DNA from: Blastomyces gilchristii SLH14081
Lineage: Eukaryota; Ascomycota; Eurotiomycetes; Onygenales; Ajellomycetaceae
NCBI RefSeq assembly: GCF_000003855.2
Contig: NW_003101678.1
Location: 2,173,134-2,237,133, forward strand
Direction of reading: 5' to 3'
Length of the DNA: 64,000 bases
Shown here piece by piece: positions 10,968 to 23,473 of this stretch (position 1 is its first letter; every line of letters starts with the position of its first letter). Under the pieces are notes generated by a model, which was given only the letters and a program-made list of their open reading frames with translations, ran no database searches and was not told the origin of the DNA. Position numbers and translations under genes: made by a program.

Positions 10968-11961
10968 ATGAGGGAGGAAATAGCAGTCGCGGACACAGCA
11001 GTCGCGGACGCGGAATCAAGATTGAAATAGATCAGTCATGCATGTATAAAAGCTAATAAGTTACTTCTGAACTGAGCAATTGAATTGAAAAGAATACAAG
11101 ACTTACTAGTTAAGAAATTAAGTCTCACAATGAGAATGTGTGTTCTTATATACAATGAGAGTTCTGAGAAGTTTCAATCTAGATAATTTAAGCTCTATAA
11201 AATACTCAAATCACATTCTCTGAGAACATGCACATTAGAGGAACCAGAGGAACAGATCTTATATAACTTGATAAATGATGCATGTCTTATGAAAATGAAG
11301 ATGTAAGACCTGAGTGAATTATGATTATTCACAGCACTATTATCAGTATTGAAAAAGAAGAACCTTATAATAGAAAAGCCTTATGAAGTAAGAGAAATCA
11401 TAGACACTTATAAATCAGATAATCTCACTTATTTCAATCTTATCACAATTATAAGAAAAAAATGAGAAGAAATGAAGAAATCAGATAAATATCATACTTT
11501 AATAAGTGATGAGACTGTAGTCAGTTGTATAATAACACACTGCAGACAGTGAGTGTAACACAGTAAAGAGCAGTCTCAAAATGACAGACTTGTATATGAA
11601 TCAGATTATAGAATAAAAAGGAATTCAGAGTTGAATTCAACTATTTATATCAGTTCAATTACAAAGATAACAAAGGATGAAGCATCTGAAACATTCACAG
11701 ATATATGAGACCAAGTTATCTTAATCTCTGAGAATACTCAGAGATCAGATAAGATTAGTTTCAATAAGCTGTTCACTGTAGTGATCTAAGTGAGTGAAGA
11801 GAGATAGTATAATGCATGAGACAGAATTATAAAAGATAAAAGCTACTGAATCTAGTCACTGAATACTGTATTATATAGAGGTCATGTAAGAGTAGTGACT
11901 AGCAGAAAAAGAAAAAAAAGTGTAAGAAAAGAGAAGAGATAATGAATTGATCATCAACTGT
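10968..11961 (+). pseudogene. G1 integrase C-terminal part after the chimera
   Basis: Continuation of the G1 pol frame interrupted at 6231. It begins with a short in-frame repeat (10982-11013, Ala-Val-Ala-Asp-Thr type) that is much longer in G2. Further on a segment reading FKLYKILKSHS...LEEPE resembles the GPY/F-type end of Ty3/Gypsy integrases. No chromodomain is recognised, unlike elements H and C. The frame ends near 11950, tail-to-tail with the antisense gene that ends at 12025. Confidence 0.65.
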
Positions 11962-12024
11962 AAAAGTCAGCTGTAAAAAGATAAATATTATTATACATCT
12001 CATTCATTTTCATATGTCACATAT

Positions 12025-13793
12025 TTAATCTATTTCCAACATCACATCACCTGAAAAATGTCAAAAACAAAGGAAATCTCAAAACTTGAGATTTGTAAGA
12101 GATTTGAGAGCTGTAAGTCACTCTTGTAACAACACTATACATGTCTTCAATTTCTCCACTGCTCTATGTATGACATTGATATCATTTATTGCAAGATTGA
12201 CTGAAATGCCAATATAGAAATGTGTATGTATGTGTGTAGAAAAATTGAAGAAGAGTACAGAACCTGCAGAATCAGAAGCTAGAATAGAAGAGATGAAGAT
12301 AGAAGAAACAGAAGAAGAAGATGCAGAACTAAATGAATAATGACAGAAGTCACTCAGAGCTGAACACTTATAATCTGAAGTGCACACAACCTTACTCACA
12401 GAGAAGGTGTTGAGAGAGAAAATGATAGAAGAAGCTTGAAAGTGAGAGAGAATAGTCTTAGCAGTATTGTCATCTTCAATTACAATGACCTCTGGCATCA
12501 GAGTAACTAAGAACTATAGTTAGTATATAAAACTGTAAAAACAGAAGTAATAATTACTGAATGAACAGCTGCTGATCTTAAAATTGTACACACAATTACA
12601 ACATGCATGAGGCTTCTCAGAAAGAGAGAGAGAGACATGAGAGATTACAGAGAGAAGAATACAATTCATGAACAGCTCATTCTCATAATAACATTTCAGA
12701 CAAGATGTATGAGTCTCACATCTGTGAGTGTAAAAGAGTACAACATCTGTGTTCCTGTTTCTGAAAACACAGATATCTTTTGTCTGCATCATGAAGTCAG
12801 ATGACAGATATCAGAGAATAGACTGATACAGATCTATTATCTTAAAGAAATTTGTCAGAGCAGATGTCTCTGTAATATTGAACTTTACAGTTGTAAAAAG
12901 TTTCTTAATGTCTGTGAATACTATAACTTCATGTATGACAAAACCTATAATGATTTTCCCTAAGAAAATTAGTGTTGAAAGAGAAGATGAAAAAAGAAAG
13001 ACTTATGATCTTGATACTGTTAAGAAGAGAGATGATTCTTCAGTATAAATAAAAGATTGTCTCATCATAAATACTTAAAATAAACATAATAATCAGTGTC
13101 TGTGACTGAGCTTCAGATAGTTGTGTCATATACCATCTTCATACAATAAATTATTCTAGGAATTGATAAGAAGAGTGAGAGTGTATATACTGAGAAATAT
13201 GATTCATCAAGTCTACACAATATCTTCTTGAAACAGGGAGAGCTAATAACAAAGATAGAAGTGACAGAGACAGAAGAAGTAGAAGTAGTGAGAGCAGGAG
13301 TAAGAATCACAGAAACAGAGGTAGTGAGAGTGAGAGAATCAGACATAGAAACAAGAGTAGAAGATTGAGAGAGAGCAGCAGAGAAAGAAACATAGAGAAG
13401 AGAGAGAAATATGAAAGATCTGATCACATATGACACAGATAATTTCTTCATTATCATATCTCTCAAGTTCTCAACTGATGATTCAACATTGAGATCATAA
13501 TCATTGACAGATGCAGATCTGTCAACATGTAAAGATTCTATACAAATTAAAACAAACATCAGCATCTGTGTTCATGTAAAATATGATTAAGAATATAATC
13601 AGATACTGCTGAGAAAAGAAAGTCAAGAATGTACAAGAAAATGAAGAAGATATGTCATTCATGATAGTACATTCTAGTGATTGTTAGAAGATAAACAAGT
13701 TCTGATCATATTTCACAACATGTTACACTTACTGCTAACAAACTGCCTGATATGAGCACTACAATGACACTTGTTATGAGAATGAGAAGTCAT
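12025..13793 (-). pseudogene. G1 antisense gene with introns, Cys-rich product (copy 1)
   Basis: A gene model on the strand opposite to G1, matching 39904-41669 in G2 exon for exon. The start ATG is at 13793-13791 (MTSHSHNK). Intron 1 (13732-13674, 59 nt) has GTAAGT, CTAAC and TAG. A later intron (13006-12960, 47 nt) has a donor mutated to ATAAGT and ends TTCTTAG. The last intron (12557-12507, 51 nt) has GTAATT, ACTAAC and TTCTTAG. Exon frames join correctly across the last two. The second exon region is less certain. The product has a Ser/Thr-rich stretch, then a Cys-rich module (RCETHTSCLKC, CILL, CCNC, CSF), then a Ser-rich segment. The stop is the TAA at 12027-12025. Function unknown. Decayed by TGA/TAA codons. 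Confidence 0.6.
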
Positions 13794-14098
13794 CACCAGA
13801 AACATGTACAATGTGATAGATAAACAGATAGAAGATTTTGAACAGAAGAAGAAGTAGAAATCTTGAAGAAGATGATGATATTCAATGATGATAATAATGA
13901 AGAAGATGATTGAAGAATGAGAAAGTTAGTAAATAAGTGATGTAATATAGTGGAAGTTTTTTTGTAAGAATGTACACAGAATGCTAGCTGAATCAGAGAT
14001 AGATCACACAATTGTGAATGCTAGTAGCATGCTAATCTGCATGAAGCTAGAATGTACATCCTGGTCATGTGAGTATGACTGAATCTGATGAGAGAGGA
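13794..14098 (+). other. G1 spacer between antisense start and 3' LTR
   Basis: About 300 bp, homologous to 39597-39903 in G2. It holds short minus-strand frames only. It would include the leader or promoter of the antisense gene if the transcript starts in or near the LTR; nothing more specific is visible. Confidence 0.5.
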
Positions 14099-14265
14099 TG
14101 GGGTTTCAAAGAATATATGATCATCAGATAATAATGTGACTGCTTCCGAACTTGCTTACAAATGTAAAGAGGTCATAGCGGCCACCAATTAATTTAGCGT
14201 ACAGTATATAAGAAGCCGGTGTACACCTGTAATCATACACTGGCTCAAGCAACCTTTGAATCACA
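14099..14265 (+). repeat. G1 3' LTR, 167 bp, mutated
   Basis: Aligns end to end with the 179-bp LTRs of G2, lacking ~12 bp inside. The 5' end has drifted to TGGGGTTT where G2 has TGTGATTC; the 3' end keeps GAATCACA. It retains the GC-richer core around CATAGCGGCCACC and is followed directly by LINE-A at 14266. Confidence 0.85.
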
Positions 14266-15643
14266 CTTTGAGAGAGTTCAGTGAAATTTTCTTGATTATT
14301 CTATCAAACTTGAACTTCATAATCAGCTACTGAGGTAATACAGACTATATATAACTGTCTCATAGCCTGAAAGAATAGACCTCTCTCTGTATTTGATAGT
14401 ATGATTATGCTATTTAATAGTCTTTCTGCCTTGATAGTTCTTTATTGAATATGATATTTAAAAAATTCAACTTGGAGTTTAATCATACTTCTAATCATTT
14501 GACATTTAAACTGGGTTTAATCTCTCTATTTGAAAGAGTTAAGCATAGTTCTTTCTTATTGAATCTAGAAAAGAAATGAATTAACTCAGTTTTATTCATA
14601 TTAAATTGAATTTGATTGATATCTGCTCTAATAAAGATTTTCTTTACTGCTTTTTCAATCACTTCTAAATTCTCTTTAATTATTTTTGAGCTGTACACTA
14701 GACTAATATTATTCACATAACTTGAAGATCACATGATTTTCATATCTCTATTCATGAATAGATATGCAGTGTATATTACAAATGAAATGAGTGAGATTGA
14801 GAATTCTTGCAGTACTTCTATTTTTATCTCAGTCTTGTTCTATTTCATTTCATCAAAGAATAGTTGTATGATTCTTTTAGACATAAAACAGTTAAGTCAT
14901 TTTATTAGAGAAAGTAGTAGTTTTAACATCTTCAAAGTCTGAAGTAACTTTAACTTTGAAAAATTATCAAATACTTCTTTTATATCAATAAAAACTGCAG
15001 TTGAGATCAGATCTTCATGCTTGACTATTTGAATATCATGAACAACTGAGAGAACAGTGTCAATTGCAGAGCATTGTTTTCTATCTTTCATTTGTTAACT
15101 GAATAGAAGAGAATTATTAATAGAGCTTATAAAAGATAGTTAAGTAACTATTATCTTTTCTAAAACCTTTTCTAGACAGTTCAATAGAGATATTACTCTA
15201 TATGACTTAGAAATTGAAGTTTTTCTATTAGATTTTGCAAGGATCACTTCAGTGGCTTCTCTTCAGCATTCAGAATGATATTCATTTTTCAAGAGATTGA
15301 AAAAGAGGTCAAAATATTCATTCTTTAAGTAGAAGTATGTATTTTGAATGATTAAGTAATTGATTGAATCGGGCCCTGCAGCAGTTTTAACTGAACTTGA
15401 GAAGATAGCTCACTCTAATTCATCTTGTATAAGCTCAGGCCATTCCAAGTCATTTTCATCAATATAGTTATAAAGTGATATATTCTCTTCGTCTGAATCT
15501 GAATCTGATAGGTTTTGAAAGAGAATTCTCATAAAAGCTTGACATTTTTTCTCAAAAGAATTTGCTGTATATGATTCATTCTGAAAGTATATTCTAAGGC
15601 TGAAAAGTTTTGCTACACTTCTTGTTTTTAGTATAGTTGAAAG
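14266..15643 (-). mobile_element. LINE-A fragment a: ORF2 RT region
   Basis: Minus-strand LINE sequence from the RT/RNase H linker (next to the G1 LTR) back through RT to just before MITE1. Minus-strand peptides such as NISLVYSSK (RT YxDD region, Asp changed to Asn) and MKDRKQCSAIDTVLS match the plus-strand LINE copies. Continuous with fragment b when MITE1 is removed. Confidence 0.85.
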
Positions 15644-16147
15644 TAGACTGACCGTGTGACCGTGTCTGGAACCAGGATCACATTTTTTGATAGTCTCATT
15701 ACCAATTCGACTGATTACATTACACAGTTTTAATATTAGATAGTAGTCTCATACTGTCTCAGTGAGACTTACTGTCTACTCTTATTACATTTTTCAAATG
15801 AGATCATGATTTTCACTTCTCAATTTAAATTATTTTTATTGCTTTAAATGACTTTAAATCTCATTTGAGTGTTATCAAAAAGCATTAATTTTAAAAAATT
15901 AAAAATAGTTGAAAAAAACCTTAAAATGTTTAAAAATAGTAACTTTATGCTAAGAATGAGACTAAATGAGATCAAATGAAATCACTTTTTCATTTTTTTA
16001 AAGTCATGATCTCATTTTAAGATCTGATATATAGTCACTTTGCATGTTTTTTTAATGACTAGTCCCAGCGGGATTCATGCTAAGAAATATATGAGATCAG
16101 ATCAAATGGGACCAAAGGTGAAATTCATGATCCCGGCGGCCAGTCTA
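15644..16147. mobile_element. MITE1: 504-bp inverted-repeat element, 8-bp target duplication
   Basis: A non-coding element with ends TAGACTGACCG and, reverse-complemented, TAGACTGGCCG. The 8-bp duplication GTTGAAAG is at 15636-15643 and 16148-16155. It is ~90% identical by eye to 50102-50607, which has a different 8-bp duplication. The interior is AT-rich with GC-richer ends (GGAACCAGGATC, CCCAGCGGGATT, CCCGGCGGCC). No transposase frame is present, so it is a non-autonomous cut-and-paste element. An 8-bp duplication suits hAT or P superfamilies; the TIR start is only a loose hAT match. Confidence 0.85.
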
Positions 16148-16478
16148 GTTGAAAGCATTAAAAACTTTCCTTTTCTATGCTTCTTCAAGAAATTTGTTTC
16201 AGCAGTCTGTTTTAGCTCTTTTAATATCTGAAAAATATTCATTTCTGACAGCTTTAAACTCTTTATCAGATATTACATCATTCTTTCAATCTCTTCTAGC
16301 AGTAGCTAATTGTTTTCTTTTAGATGTGATATTCTCATTTCATCAAGCTTTGAAATACTCAGAAGACTTTCTCTTTGAAATATTATCTTTAACACTTGTT
16401 AGAATAATAGATGTAATAAGCTTCACTCTATTCTTAAGCATTTCATTTGAGATATCTTGACCAGAATTTCAATATAAC
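16148..16478 (-). mobile_element. LINE-A fragment b: ORF2 between EN and RT
   Basis: Minus-strand LINE sequence matching plus-strand 7500-7800 and 62590-62900. It starts with the second copy of the MITE1 target repeat and ends at the ATAAC repeat that flanks H-minus. Confidence 0.85.
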
Positions 16479-16736
16479 TGTAAGAATAAGTGCTCGCAGG
16501 CGATTATTCGGGTGTTTGCAGCTTGGCGTGATATGTACTGTTAACTACTAGAAGTATTCATAGTAGAAAGATAAAATGTAGAAATTAAATGTATAGTAGT
16601 ATTCAAGCTGAGTTGTGAATAGTATTCACAAACTTCAGTCTATATAGTTGTGTGTAGTCAAGAGCCGCTAACTCTATTGATTATGCAAGAGATAGAAATA
16701 GAAGTAAAGAATCTGCAAGAAGTGAGATTTCTTACA
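16479..16736 (-). repeat. H-minus 3' LTR (258 bp)
   Basis: Begins TGTAAGAATAAG and ends TTTCTTACA. It keeps several CG sites (CTCGCAGGCG, TTCGGG, GGCGTG) that are CA or TG in the partner LTR at 23474-23731. The flanking polypurine tract on the minus strand supports its being the 3' LTR. Confidence 0.92.
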
Positions 16737-17439
16737 TACTTCTTCCTCTCTAAGACTTCATCTGTGAAGCCTTTCACTGAGTAACTTCATAGAATTAGCT
16801 CAGCACTGCAGTGATACTCACTAAAAATCCTTCATATTTATAAAAAATCTCAGTGAGGAAAAATCTCTTATTACTATAAAGAGAAAAGAGTCTGTCACTC
16901 AGTTTCTTATTCTGTAAGATTCTTTGTAGTCTACAGATTCTTCTCTGACTATTACATAGATTCATCTCATATCTTTCATATAGAAGAATTCTCATTAACT
17001 CTCAACTATTTCTACAAGATTCTTATGTGATTATCACACAGATTCATCTCACAGATGAATCACTCTCTGTAAGATCACTCTCATCAAAGAGAAGTATTTG
17101 CAAGTTAATCTTTCACTCATTCTCATAAATCATTGTTCTTTGACACTGTAGAATTGTGAGGGATTTTTCATTCTTTCATTAACTCTGTAAAATTGTAGAA
17201 TCAAGATATTCACAGTCTGTAATCATTCTTTATAGTCATATAGAAAGATTCAGATCTGTAATTCATAATCACTCTTTGTTTATTAGAGTGATCTGACTGT
17301 TCTGTGAGATTATTCACAGTGTAAGCAAACCTCTCTAGAGTAGTATAAATATCTCAGATCTGTCTGTGAAATCTTATCTTCTTTTTTCTTTTTCTATAAC
17401 AGCTTTCATTCTTACAAACTGTAAGTATTCTTATTCATT

Positions 17440-17900
17440 CATAAAGTGTTTTCATCAGATAACAGAGAGAGAGTGTTTCTGACAATGTCTATATATTAAT
17501 TCAAGAACTTCTCAAGAATAAAAAATTTTTCAATTTCAATATCTTTATAAACAATGTCTGACTGCTGCTGAGCTTCTTATGAGCATTTCTGCAACTTCTC
17601 TAATCACTTTTTACTGGCTGATGAAGCAGAGATGTCACTGCTTATAACAGTATCTTCACTTCTCTCAGTCTCATCACTGCACCTGATCTTTGAGTTAGCA
17701 GTCAATCTCATATCTCTTTCAGACCAGTCTCTGACTTCAAGCAGCACAGTCTCACTCTTTGCTGTAAGTCTCTCTGTAAGTAATTTCTTACAGATTCTAG
17801 CTGACAGTTCTTGCAAAGCTCTCAGTGTTGTCAGTGTCTTCTATGACTCTGTGAGTCTACAATCACCTCTTCCCTGCCCACACAATCTCTGACCAGGTAT
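17440..17900 (-). pseudogene. H post-pol frame, copy 1 (coiled-coil-like, unknown)
   Basis: On the minus strand, beyond the H chromodomain, a frame runs from ~17900 to ~17440 with few stops, most at expected Trp or Gln positions. It contains TLTTLRALQELSARICKKLL, then KSETVLLEVRDWSERDM and DIVYKDIEIEKF. The corresponding H-plus copy starts with ATG (48091); here that codon is ATA. It is rich in Leu, Glu, Lys and Arg, as in helical or coiled-coil proteins. An overlapping frame on the opposite strand (17554-17892) is also nearly open, so the coding strand is not certain. No family recognised. Confidence 0.4.
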
Positions 17901-18579
17901 ATGCAAATATGTCTAGATTCTCTATCAATGATTCTTGTACTGCAGCACATTTCTGCAATTTCATTGTCAATGAGAGATGAGTTTCTGAGTACTTATAAAA
18001 TCTGAGTAATTAAGATAATGTAAATGTCATGAATTTGTAATAGAAGTGAATCTGAGTAGATAAGCTCTCTCTTCATATTTTAATTATTTTCAGGCTGGAT
18101 ACTTCAGCATAACTAAGAAAGTGAACACAGCTTCATAAGAGATATCTGATCACTCACACAGACAGTCAGCTCTCAAGACTCTGCTGCAACTATACATGCT
18201 CTGATGTTCAGCTTCTCTGAAGTCTATGCATTTCTGACAGCCTTCATATCAAATGTAACAATTGTCTGTATTACAGACATGATACTCTCTGCTTCTTTGA
18301 AGAGAAAAATTGATAGTTGTAAGAAAGATTGAGTGTCACAGATATTGAGAATATGAATGTGAGTTTTCTTTATTTTTTGTTTATTAATCTCTAAATTGTG
18401 TTCACAGTTCTGTTTCTGTTTTCTTATTTTTTAGCTTTAATAAGAACATGATTTCTTCTTCTCTTTGCATACATCACAGACTGTTCATCTCAGTAGAAAC
18501 TCATTATCTGATAAACTAGAGTTTATAAATAACAGTGTTAATATCTTTATCATAATCAGATTCTTAGTGAAGATCACAT

Positions 18580-21500
18580 CATTCTGACTTATCAGAATTC
18601 ATAGTATGAAAGTCATATCTCAGCTTCTGTAGATGTCTTATCTACTTAGATAATTATCAAGTTAACTTATTCATCTTATCAGAATACTCTTATCACTGAA
18701 TCTTGAATCAGAGCTCATAATCTCACTTCTCTGAGTTAATAATTTCTTTAATCTGATATTCTCTTTCACTCTCTAGTACTTTATAAACAGAGTGATGAGT
18801 CACAGAGTTCTCTTCTGAGAATTTCTTATATTTATAAAGTAAAGAGATATAAAAAATATTATATATCTGTAACTTAGATAACAGTTTCAATCTGTAAAAC
18901 TGTAAACTAACTTTCTTCATAATCTTATAAGACTCTATCTGCAAGAGATTCAGCTTCTTACTAGATCTCTATATAATGATATTTTCTAGACTCAGTCAGA
19001 CTTTATTATCTTTCTTAAAACTCTTTATAATATGCTTAAAGTTATAGTATCTCTTCTGATACTCTTGAGTCTTTCTCAAGAATTCATAGACTTTCTCTCA
19101 GATATTCTGAATTCTCTCAGCCTGTTCACAGGCATTATCACACTCTATAGTATACTCTCACAGGTTTATCAAGATTATTCATGAATGAGTCTCAGTGAGT
19201 ATCTCAAAGAGAGTTTTATCTATGCTGACATACTTTAAGTTGTTATATATAAACTCTATAAGTAATAATCAATGCACTCAGTCATTCTGATTATAAGTAA
19301 CAAAGTATTACAGATACTGTTTCAATATACTTATCAGATATTCTGTCTGATTATCTGTCTGTTAATAAAAAGCTGTGCTTAGATCTCACAAGATCTTCAG
19401 TATAGTTATCAGATTAGATCAGAACTTCTCTATGAAAATTGATTCTCTATCTGAGATAATGTTTGTAGATAATTCATGCAATCAGATCACATTATGAATA
19501 AAGATATAAGTTAAATTCTTTGACTTCAAGTTCTTACAGATGAGTATAAAGTGTGTTATCTTAATAAAGTAATTCACTATTATCAGCATACTGTCAAAGC
19601 AGGTATTATATATGTTTGTGGTTTCAGAGAGGCTCACAAGAGTGTTCATTTCTAGCTATTCTCAAGATTCTCATGAGATGAGTAGAGGAGTAAGTTCTTT
19701 ATATAATCTGAATCACACTATCTGTGAACTCTGATAAACAGTATAAGAATTCACTATCTTCTTCACAAGTTCTTATATCTTTGATCAGAAGTATTTTCTT
19801 ATAAGTAACTCATGACTTCTAGTATCTATAAAATGACTCACTAGAGAAGAGTTATAATATCTTTTAATGAGTTCTATATATAGAAACTTATTTATAGGTA
19901 CATAGATCTGACTCTCTCTTTATAAGAGACTATTTAAGTCTCTTCAATTCTTTATTTCTACAGAATTAATCTCTGTCATGAGCAGTTTCTGAATATACTG
20001 AGTATATTCATTCTTCAGTTGTAGTTTAGACAATCTGAATAGAAGATCTTATAAAGACTTATACTCTGTTTTCTCTTACATCAGGTCTTTCACAGTGCTT
20101 CTCAAAGTCTGCAAACTCTTCAGATTATAGATACTCTCTTCAAGAATTCTCATAGAGATTCTCAGAGTGTTGACTCTCAGTGTTATAAAGAGTAGTTATA
20201 CAGGCTTCTTCTCTCTCTTCTTCTTCTTCTTTTACAGAGAATTGAGAGACTCTTCAGTTAATCTCTTTATAACACTCAGTTCAAGCATTCTGTAAAGTTT
20301 TTCTATCTTCTCTAGTCTCTCTGTATCTATCACTCTGATCTTCTTAATATAGTCTGATCTGTAAGAGAATTTATCTGCTAAGTTCTTAGTTTTCTTGATA
20401 TATTCTATCTTGAATCAGAACTCACTCAGTCTCTGAGCTCAGTGAATCTGCTACTGCAAGAGTTTCTTAATTGAAGTAAACTATTATAAGCTGTCATAAT
20501 CAGTTCTAATAGTAATCACTGTTATAAGACTCTCAAAGTAGTGATATCAGTGATGAAAGAATTTCACTATTATAAGAAGCTTCTAATTATAAATGTCATA
20601 GTTAATCTTCATAAGTTACATCTTCTATAAGAAAAAGATCACTGAAACTCAGTTCTCATTTAACTATAGTTGTAAGACTATTTCTGAAATCACAAAGAAG
20701 AAGACATCTGTCTTCAATCTGATTAAGAGTAAGAGATTAAAGTGAAACAGTATCACTGTATCTATAAATATCTGTTTCAATCTTATAAAGACTCTGTGAG
20801 CTTCTAGAATAAGAAAGTTCTTACAGTTCTTTCTTCTCAATAATTTTTTCATTCTTTATTTATAGAATAACTTCTTCTTATTTTCACTCTTCAGTATATC
20901 TGTAAGAGTCAAGAAGATTCTTATGAATACAAAGATAAATTATCTATAGAAATTCACAAAGCTCAGAAAGATCTGAATCTTATAAATACTAGTTAGCTTC
21001 AGCTATGATAGAATAGTCTTAATCTGTAAAGATTTTATCTAAATATCATCTGCAGTGATTACATATTCTAGGAAATTAATCTGACAGATACTGAAGTTGT
21101 ACTTTATAAGCTTAATATACAGTTCTGTCTTATTTAAGGTCTTCAATATACTTTATACATACTCAGTGTGTTCTTTCTTCTTCACAGAGTACATCATCAC
21201 ATTATTCAGATATATTATCATGAAGACATTCAGATATACATGAAGTGTTTTATTAATAAAAGACTGAAATATCATGAGAATATTAGTCAGACTAAAAGAT
21301 ATTACTAGATATTCAAATAATCTCAGTGCAGTTCTAAAGACAGTCTTTCATTCATTCTCAGATTGTATTCACAGCTGTGTATATACATTGATTATATTCA
21401 GTTATATGAATATAATAGCTTCTGTGAGACAGTTAATCACATTCTCAATCAGAGATAGAGAATAGTGACTCTTTATTATCTTGAAGTTCAGATTGTGATA

Positions 21501-23470
21501 GTCTACACATAATCTGAGATCTTTATTCTTCTTCTTTATAAATATCACAGAGACTTCTATAAAGACCTGTGAAGATCAGATAAAGTTATTCTTCAGATTC
21601 TTCTTTACATAGACTCACAAGACCTCTGTCTTATAATGAGAGAGCTTATAGATTAATTCTCAGAAGAGTTTCTATTCTTCTATCAAATCTATTATCAGAT
21701 TCTTCTCATAGTGAGAAGAAAGCTCATCTGTCTTTATTAAGCTGAACATCTCTGTAAGATCTCAGTATTTCTCTAATATCTGAAGCTCAGTTTTCATGAC
21801 TGTAAGATTCTCAGACATTTGTAAAGTCATTATATAGATGAGCTTGTCTTCTCTAATTAACTCTGCAGTATTAACTGATTTTATCTCTGTGAGTGAGTCT
21901 ATCAACACTGATTGAAAGTATAAACCTGACTTATGAACAGCTATGTGTGAATTGTGTCTTTGAAGTCATGTGAGTTTTAAGTACATGTTATCTGTGATGT
22001 TTATAATAATCATAGTTTCTGCAAATCTTGTTGAGATTTCAGAAAGATCTTGTAATTCAAAGATGACTCTTATAAGTCTCTCAGTTCTCAGGTCTGAGTT
22101 CTCATACTCTGCTTATTATAAGAGCAGATTCTCAGTTTTCATCATTCAGCTCATTCACTCTGTGAGCTTTAGAGACACTATAGTAACCTGAGATTCTGAG
22201 TTTATCAATACTTCTTATACTTGTGAGACAGCAGTACTGCAGCACAGTCTCTCTCTATAAGTAAGTATTTTCATTAGAGAAGTAACAGATTCAGATATTA
22301 GCTTTAAGACTCTTAAGAAGACTGTTACTGACTCTGTTCATGACTTCTTAAATTTCTATTTTAGTTTATCTGAATAGTTTGTGCAGAGATGTTCTGATTT
22401 AAAACAGATAAAATAGAGTCTCTTTTTCTTAATCTCTTTATTATACACTCTATTCACAGAAGCTTATGAAGCTCTCTCTCTCTGCTCAGTAGTCAGATGC
22501 AAATCTCTCTATATCTTATTATCTTTTTCTGATAAATCTGTTCTCTGTTATTCTAACTCTTACAGAGCTGGTCAATAATTCACTCTTCACAGATCTGTGA
22601 CTCTCACAGTGATCTGTAAGCAGTGAATGAGAGTCATCAGTTTCTTCAGAATTAAGAGCTTAGAGTCTTGCTCAATAAGCTTATTCTGCATGTCTTTATT
22701 CAGTCTCTTTATAAATATCATCATTCAGGTCTTGTTTCAGAGCCCTGTTTTCACAGATCTCAATTTATATCATAATTTCATAAAGTACTGTGAGTAGTCT
22801 TCATCAGATTTCTTATCTCTTTTTCTAATATTGATAATTGTAGTTCAGATATTCTCTGTCTGACTCACAGAGTTCTTCAACTTATTCTCTAGATAGATCT
22901 TGAGAACAGATTAGTAGAATCTCTTGTGATTATTCTCTAGATGATTCAGTCAGTTCTTGACTTCAGTGTAGTAGAGATCTGTTATTATATAGATAACAGC
23001 TTCTTCATCTTTTATATTACACAGCTGAGCTTGTGAGTCAATTTTAAATACAAACTTGCAAAAGCTTTTATAGATTGTGATTTAATAAATGACCTTAAGT
23101 AATTGCAGCTTAAGAAAGTTTCTTTTCAGTTTATAAGTATCTCTGAAGATTATGTCTAGAGACTCAGTTCAAGAGTGTTTACAGATAGTAAGCATTTCTT
23201 ATAGAAAAATAGCTTGATTCTGTAGAAGATGCTCAAGAATATTCTTCACTGAGATTGATTCATTCATAAGTTCAGAGAGTTTCTCTGTCACAGATGTAGA
23301 GAATAATGTTCTATGAGTAATTGATAAATTCTCTAAGACTTCTTTTATAGAAGTTATTCATGATTCAAGTGACTGCTTCTGAGTGTCTGCAGTAGAGTTC
23401 ACAGGAATTGAAGCATGCAAGTTTCTAGTTCTTTCAGTTATAACAGGTGATTACTGACTGACTGAGCTTG
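18580..23470 (-). pseudogene. H-minus gag-pol with chromodomain, decayed
   Basis: On the minus strand, gag (about 23470-22420) is followed by a knuckle region near 22400, protease, RT (about 21580-21050; catalytic box YLNNVMMYS, Asp to Asn, near 21200), RNase H (about 20750-20400), integrase (about 19900-19250, with VSDRESIF for the second Asp and YNNLKHVS), and a C-terminal chromodomain (about 18780-18640, EREYQIKEIINSEK). Stops are mostly TGA at Trp. The chromodomain defines a chromovirus-like element, which is thought to target heterochromatin. Same protein as 34230-39135. Confidence 0.8.
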
Positions 23471-23473
23471 AAA

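Larger units (their letters stand above)
2278..14265 (+). mobile_element. G1: 5'-truncated Ty3/Gypsy-type LTR retrotransposon, plus strand
   Basis: G1 is the second copy of the element intact in outline at 39418-47708 (G2, minus). It starts within gag at about 2278 next to LINE-C, so its 5' LTR is missing. It holds gag, protease, RT, RNase H and integrase (to ~11961), an antisense gene (12025-13793) and a 3' LTR (14099-14265). A 4.7-kb SINE/LINE chimera splits the integrase region; G2 shows the empty site. It abuts LINE-A at 14266, so it probably inserted into LINE-A, but only one junction is visible. Confidence 0.85.
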
